Shown piece after piece: positions 6,249 through 9,054 of a DNA stretch of 9,054 nucleotides. Source of the stretch: Acidimicrobiaceae bacterium (GTDB taxonomy: Bacteria; Actinomycetota; Acidimicrobiia; Acidimicrobiales; MedAcidi-G1); contig PAXM01000027.1 of assembly GCA_002714485.1 (NCBI GenBank), positions 19,314 to 28,367 of the forward strand. Reading direction: 5' to 3'. Each line of letters begins with the position of its first letter. The stretch's first letter is position 1. The translations under genes were made by a program, and so were the position numbers. The notes below the pieces were generated by a model. It made no database searches and was not told where the DNA came from. It saw only the letters and a program-made list of their open reading frames with translations.

Positions 6249-6430
6249 GGTCGGGACCTTGGTGGAGCGGTGGTCGGCGGTTCGCCAGTGGGCATGCATT
6301 GACCCTACGGCCCGGTTCGGGTCCGATCTGGCGACCTGGCCGAAGTGGGCCTGACGGTGACAGACGACCACCATGAAATCCTCTGATTCGGTTGGTCCGG
6401 TTGCCGCCGTCCTCGGGCAGACTCCACCCC
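6249..6430. promoter_or_regulatory. Divergent intergenic region between lipid kinase and etfB
   Basis: This 182-base stretch, the longest non-coding gap, must hold promoters for both flanking genes. On the minus strand, AAGG (+ strand CCTT 6257-6260) is the kinase ribosome site, and TAGGGT (+ strand 6302-6307) is a possible -10 with no good -35. On the plus strand no Shine-Dalgarno precedes ATG 6431. CAGACT (6418-6423) sits 7 bases before the ATG, where a leaderless -10 would be, but matches the consensus poorly. No riboswitch or long dyad was recognised. Confidence 0.4.
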
Positions 6431-7210
6431 ATGAACGTTGTCGTATGTGTAAAGCAGATCCCCGACCCGGCTGATCCGGGCGCGTTGGATCCCGAGACCA
6501 AGACCCTTAAGCGGGACGTCAAGCTCATCTTGGATGAGTCGGACTCCTACGGGGTGGAGATGGGCCTGCAGTTGGTGGACGCCGCCGGCGGTGGCGAGGT
6601 GAAACTCGTGTCTATGGCCCCAAACAATGAGGTGAGCGGGCTGCGGACCGCTCTGGCCATGGGTGCCGAGAGCGCCGTGCTGGTCAGCGACGAGGCTCTG
6701 GCGGGCTCCGACTCGCTGTCCACGGCCAAGGTGCTTGCGGCAGCGATCGCCCGTTGTGAGCCCGACCTGATCTTGACGGCCACAGAGTCCAGCGACGGCT
6801 ACACCGGCACTGTGCCTGTACAGATCGCCGAGTTGATGGACCTTCCATCGGTCACCTTCGGCAAGGAGATCGAGGTCGCCGATGGCGTGGCCACCGTGAA
6901 GCGCCAGACCGAGGCTGGTTTCGACCAGGTCGAGTGCCCGCTCCCCGCCGTGGTCTCGGTGACCGCTGGCGTGGTCGAGCCTCGCTACCCCTCCTTCAAG
7001 GGGATCATGGCGGCCAAGAACAAGCCGGTGGAGGAGCTGGACCTGGCCGGCCTGGGTATCGACCCGGCCACTGTCGGTTGGGTCGGAGCTCGCCAAGAGA
7101 TCACGGCCATCGTCGAGGCCCCCGCACGGGAGGCAGGCGAGGTCATCGTCGACGAGGGCGACGCCCACGAACGCATCCTGGCGTTCCTGGACGACCTCAA
7201 GGTCCTGTAG
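6431..7210 (+). CDS. etfB: Electron transfer flavoprotein subunit beta
   Basis: A 259-residue ETF beta subunit. Together with EtfA it forms a soluble FAD- and AMP-containing heterodimer that takes electrons from acyl-CoA and related dehydrogenases and passes them to ETF:quinone oxidoreductase at the membrane. It starts MNVVVCVKQIPDP (family VxVKxVPD). The nucleotide-binding stretch includes ESSDGYTGTVPVQIAELMDL at 119-138. The family signature EPRYPSFKGIMAAKNKP is at 183-199. The length is typical. ATG 6431 is chosen over an upstream TTG (6392) because VVVCVKQ is the standard N-terminus. It lacks a visible ribosome site, so a leaderless start is possible. Its TAG stop overlaps the ribosome site of etfA 9 bases ahead, so the pair is one operon. 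Confidence 0.95.
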   Translation: MNVVVCVKQIPDPADPGALDPETKTLKRDVKLILDESDSYGVEMGLQLVDAAGGGEVKLVSMAPNNEVSGLRTALAMGAESAVLVSDEALAGSDSLSTAKVLAAAIARCEPDLILTATESSDGYTGTVPVQIAELMDLPSVTFGKEIEVADGVATVKRQTEAGFDQVECPLPAVVSVTAGVVEPRYPSFKGIMAAKNKPVEELDLAGLGIDPATVGWVGARQEITAIVEAPAREAGEVIVDEGDAHERILAFLDDLKVL

Positions 7211-7213
7211 GAG
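7208..7213 (+). promoter_or_regulatory. etfA ribosome binding site fused to the etfB stop codon
   Basis: TAGGAG contains both the etfB stop TAG (7208-7210) and the GGAG Shine-Dalgarno (7210-7213), 6 bases before ATG 7220. Ribosomes ending etfB stop on the initiation site of etfA, a layout that favours coupled, near-equal synthesis of two subunits that work as a heterodimer. Confidence 0.7.
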
Positions 7214-7219
7214 TCGGTC

Positions 7220-8188
7220 ATGGGAATCTCAAAGATCTGGGTTTTCGGCGAGGCGAACGAGGCTGGTGCGTCGGCCGGGACGCTGGAACTGCTGACCAAG
7301 GCTCGCACGCTGGCCGACACAGTCGAGGTGGTCATGGTGGGCGACGCCTCGGCCGTGGCCGGTGACCTGGGCGCCCACGGCGCCACGACCATCCACACCA
7401 TCGCGGACGCTGACGGTGCCTTGCCCGGTGCGAGGGTCGCCTCGGCCATCGCCGGAGCGCTTGAGGCCGGGACTGGCCCCGATGTGCTCCTGGCCACTAC
7501 CTCCTACGACGGCCGTGATGTGGCCGGCCGCCTTTCGGCCAAGGTTGACCGTCCGGTCCTCACCAACGTTGTTGATCTGGTCGTCGACGGCGACCGCTTG
7601 CTCTGCAGTGAGCCCGTGTTCGGTGGTACCACCGACGTCATGGCCGGCTTCACCGACGACGGCCTGGCCATTTTCCTGGTCCGACCCAAGTCATTTGCCG
7701 CCGAGGAGTCCGGTGGCGCACCGGCAGCTGTGTCCGAACTGGTTGTGGGTGACCTTGGTAACACCGATGCCGCGGTGGTCAAGGACCGCTTCGTCGAGGA
7801 GACATCAGGTCCGAAGTTGGACGAGGCGGCCGTCGTCGTCTCCGGGGGCCGGGGGTTGGGTGAGGCTGAGAAGTACGAGATGATCGAGACCCTGGCTGGG
7901 CTGGTCCGTGGCGCCCCCGGTGCATCGCGTGCCGTGGTGGACGCCGGATGGGTTCCGTACTCGTATCAGGTCGGCCAGACAGGCAAGGTCGTGAAGCCGA
8001 CGGTCTACGTGGCCTGTGGCATCAGCGGTGCCACGCAGCATCTGGTCGGGATGAAGGGCTCAGCCAACATCATCGCCATCAACAAGGACGAGGAGGCGCC
8101 GATCTTCGGCATCGCTGACCTCGGCATCGTGGGCGACGTCCACAAGGTGCTGCCCAAGTTGATTGAGGCCCTGCAGGCCCGAGGCTGA
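7220..8188 (+). CDS. etfA: Electron transfer flavoprotein subunit alpha
   Basis: A 322-residue ETF alpha subunit, partner of EtfB. The N-terminal half (1-195) is the alpha/beta domain that packs on EtfB (IWVFGEAN at 6-13; ATTSYDGRDVAGRLSAK at 92-108). The C-terminal half is the FAD domain: VVSGGRGLG 206-214, GASRAVVDAGWVPYSYQVGQ 234-253, GKVVKP 255-260, CGISGATQHLVGMKGS 266-281, INKDEEAPIFGIADLGIVGD 287-306. The FAD-contacting segments all look intact, so it should be functional. ATG 7220 has GGAG six bases upstream, overlapping the etfB stop. No ETF:quinone oxidoreductase or acyl-CoA dehydrogenase is in the window. Sequence inspection alone cannot tell a conventional ETF from a bifurcating one. 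A strong hairpin begins 4 bases after the stop. Confidence 0.96.
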   Translation: MGISKIWVFGEANEAGASAGTLELLTKARTLADTVEVVMVGDASAVAGDLGAHGATTIHTIADADGALPGARVASAIAGALEAGTGPDVLLATTSYDGRDVAGRLSAKVDRPVLTNVVDLVVDGDRLLCSEPVFGGTTDVMAGFTDDGLAIFLVRPKSFAAEESGGAPAAVSELVVGDLGNTDAAVVKDRFVEETSGPKLDEAAVVVSGGRGLGEAEKYEMIETLAGLVRGAPGASRAVVDAGWVPYSYQVGQTGKVVKPTVYVACGISGATQHLVGMKGSANIIAINKDEEAPIFGIADLGIVGDVHKVLPKLIEALQARG

Positions 8189-8192
8189 CCTG

Positions 8193-8225
8193 CTGTTTCC
8201 CCGGGTTGACAGCCCGGAGAAACAG
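8193..8225. terminator. Strong hairpin between convergent genes, likely bidirectional terminator
   Basis: CTGTTTCCCCGGG (8193-8205) pairs with CCCGGAGAAACAG (8213-8225): 12 of 13 pairs, one C-A mismatch at 8200/8218, and a 7-base loop TTGACAG. It begins 4 bases after the etfA stop and ends 2 bases before the stop of the convergent gene. The only T-run is inside the stem and no T-tract follows on either strand, so it is a tail-less terminator of the type common in actinobacteria. Confidence 0.75.
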
Positions 8226-8227
8226 GA

Positions 8228-9054
8228 TCAGGACAGTTGGTCGCTGGCGGCGAGCGCCCACGCCAGACCGTCGGCCGGGTCGTCGACGGCGATTCCCAGG
8301 AACCAACCGGCGGGCCGTTGCGCGCCATCCCAGCGCCACCAGCCCATTTCGGCCACCGCATCGCCGAGCTCGTCGGGGTCTGGGGGCCATACCTCGTTCG
8401 GGCCGTCCAGTCCGCCGAGTGCTGCTGCACACCACCACGCCTCGAAGCGCCCCCGTGCCGCGCCGCGCCGTCGCCCGTGGGCACCTCCAGAGGCTCCGGC
8501 CCACGCCAGCAGTCCGATGGCCTCGTCGGTGGCCAGTGGGCGGACGCTGACCGGGCCGGCGTCGGTGGCACGCCCTGCGATACAGGCGGCATCCAGCCCG
8601 GAGCCCACCACCGCAACCGCCGTCGCGGCGCCACTGGACTGCTCGGTCCATGTGGCTACCAGGTCCCGGAGGGCGATCCGGGCCGTCTCCGCCTCGGGTC
8701 CTGCCGGCCGGTGGGCGTCGCCTCGAGGATCGCTGGAACCGGGGTTCGGCTGGAGGGATCCCGGAGGTGGGACGGGGTCGTCCACGGTGTACGGGCCGAT
8801 GGTAGGGCCGTTGGTGGTCGGCTCCCAAGCGGCCAGCCGGAGTGGCAGACCGAACGGGTCGTCGACCAGGTCGACGGCGGTGAGATCCTCGCCGCGGGCC
8901 ACCCGTTCGTGGGCAACGACGGCCCGGATCGCTCCCACGTCGCTGGGCAGATGGGGCTCTAGGTCCACCCACGGGTGGGATGAGGCCGCCACCTCGGCTA
9001 GGGGCGCCACTCCGAACGTGGTGGCGTCACGGACCACCGCGGCGGCGGCGAATG
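8228..9054 (-). CDS. Unrecognised Trp-rich protein (5' end outside window)
   Basis: The frame ends at TGA (8230-8228) and stays open to the right edge, giving 274 visible residues; the gene continues beyond the window. A GTG at 9037 is the first possible start inside the window, but the frame reads FAAAAVVRDATTFGV across it without a break, so it is probably internal. I do not recognise a family. The N-terminal part (about 90 visible residues) is followed by a Pro/Gly/Asp-rich linker (DDPVPPPGSLQPNPGSSDPR). The C-terminal domain is rich in Trp: FEAWWCAAALGGL, then MGWWRWDGAQRPAGWFLGIA near the end. I count 12 Trp in total. No transmembrane helix, signal peptide, Walker box, HTH or clear metal motif is seen. 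It is convergent with etfA across a terminator, so it probably belongs to a different operon. Codon use is like its neighbours, which argues for a resident gene. Confidence 0.7.
   Translation of the reverse strand, partial: FAAAAVVRDATTFGVAPLAEVAASSHPWVDLEPHLPSDVGAIRAVVAHERVARGEDLTAVDLVDDPFGLPLRLAAWEPTTNGPTIGPYTVDDPVPPPGSLQPNPGSSDPRGDAHRPAGPEAETARIALRDLVATWTEQSSGAATAVAVVGSGLDAACIAGRATDAGPVSVRPLATDEAIGLLAWAGASGGAHGRRRGAARGRFEAWWCAAALGGLDGPNEVWPPDPDELGDAVAEMGWWRWDGAQRPAGWFLGIAVDDPADGLAWALAASDQLS

Noticed and set aside
6249..6374. N-terminal extension of the lipid kinase to 6374
   Set aside because: The extra residues do not resemble the family, while ATG 6248 has an AAGG site and the canonical MKVLLIVNP start.
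6305..7168. 287-codon minus-strand frame over etfB
   Set aside because: Fully antisense to the confident ETF beta gene, His/Gly-rich and without a recognisable motif.
8079..8972. 297-codon minus-strand frame overlapping etfA and the last gene
   Set aside because: It crosses the terminator and the end of etfA and is dominated by Arg/Gly/Pro repeats. The frame ending at 8228 fits the gene boundary and has more natural protein composition.

Overview
The window looks like ordinary chromosome from a high-GC member of the Actinomycetota. The evidence is strong G/C preference at third codon positions, frequent GTG starts, a DUF3107 protein ending in the RRVGFG-like tail typical of actinobacteria, and a PdtaS-type cytoplasmic histidine kinase. 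A finer placement, for example among uncultivated Acidimicrobiia, is only an inference. No mobile element, phage gene, CRISPR array, tRNA or rRNA is visible. Genes are packed tightly; the longest non-coding stretch is 182 bases (6249-6430).

Layout, left to right. The tail of an unrecognised plus-strand gene ends at 158 and meets, tail to tail, a minus-strand pair. That pair is an ArsR/SufR-type (COG2345) regulator with three candidate Fe-S cysteines (654-1382), followed 6 bases later by a SixA-like histidine phosphatase (168-647). Diverging from the regulator across a 115-base promoter region is a plus-strand run: an Mrp/ApbC-type Fe-S carrier ATPase with an N-terminal DUF59 domain (1498-2637), a DUF3107 protein (2690-2920), a PdtaS-like sensor kinase (2969-4453) and a glycerophosphodiester phosphodiesterase (4510-5244). 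This run converges on a minus-strand diacylglycerol-kinase-family lipid kinase (5277-6248). Divergent from the kinase is etfB-etfA (6431-7210, 7220-8188), encoding both subunits of an electron transfer flavoprotein. A strong hairpin (8193-8225) separates etfA from a convergent unrecognised Trp-rich gene that runs off the right edge.

How they may work together. The left block suggests Fe-S homeostasis: a putative cluster-sensing repressor sits head to head with a cluster carrier. A leaderless promoter for the regulator lies inside a dyad that could be its own operator. The middle block holds a signalling kinase whose usual ANTAR partner is not in the window. The right block joins glycerophospholipid turnover (phosphodiesterase and lipid kinase) with flavoprotein electron transfer from acyl-CoA oxidation. 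I see no clearly new multi-gene system. The points most worth a second look are the regulator/Mrp arrangement, the sensor-cysteine-free PdtaS, the CxxC-free Mrp and the unknown gene at the right edge.
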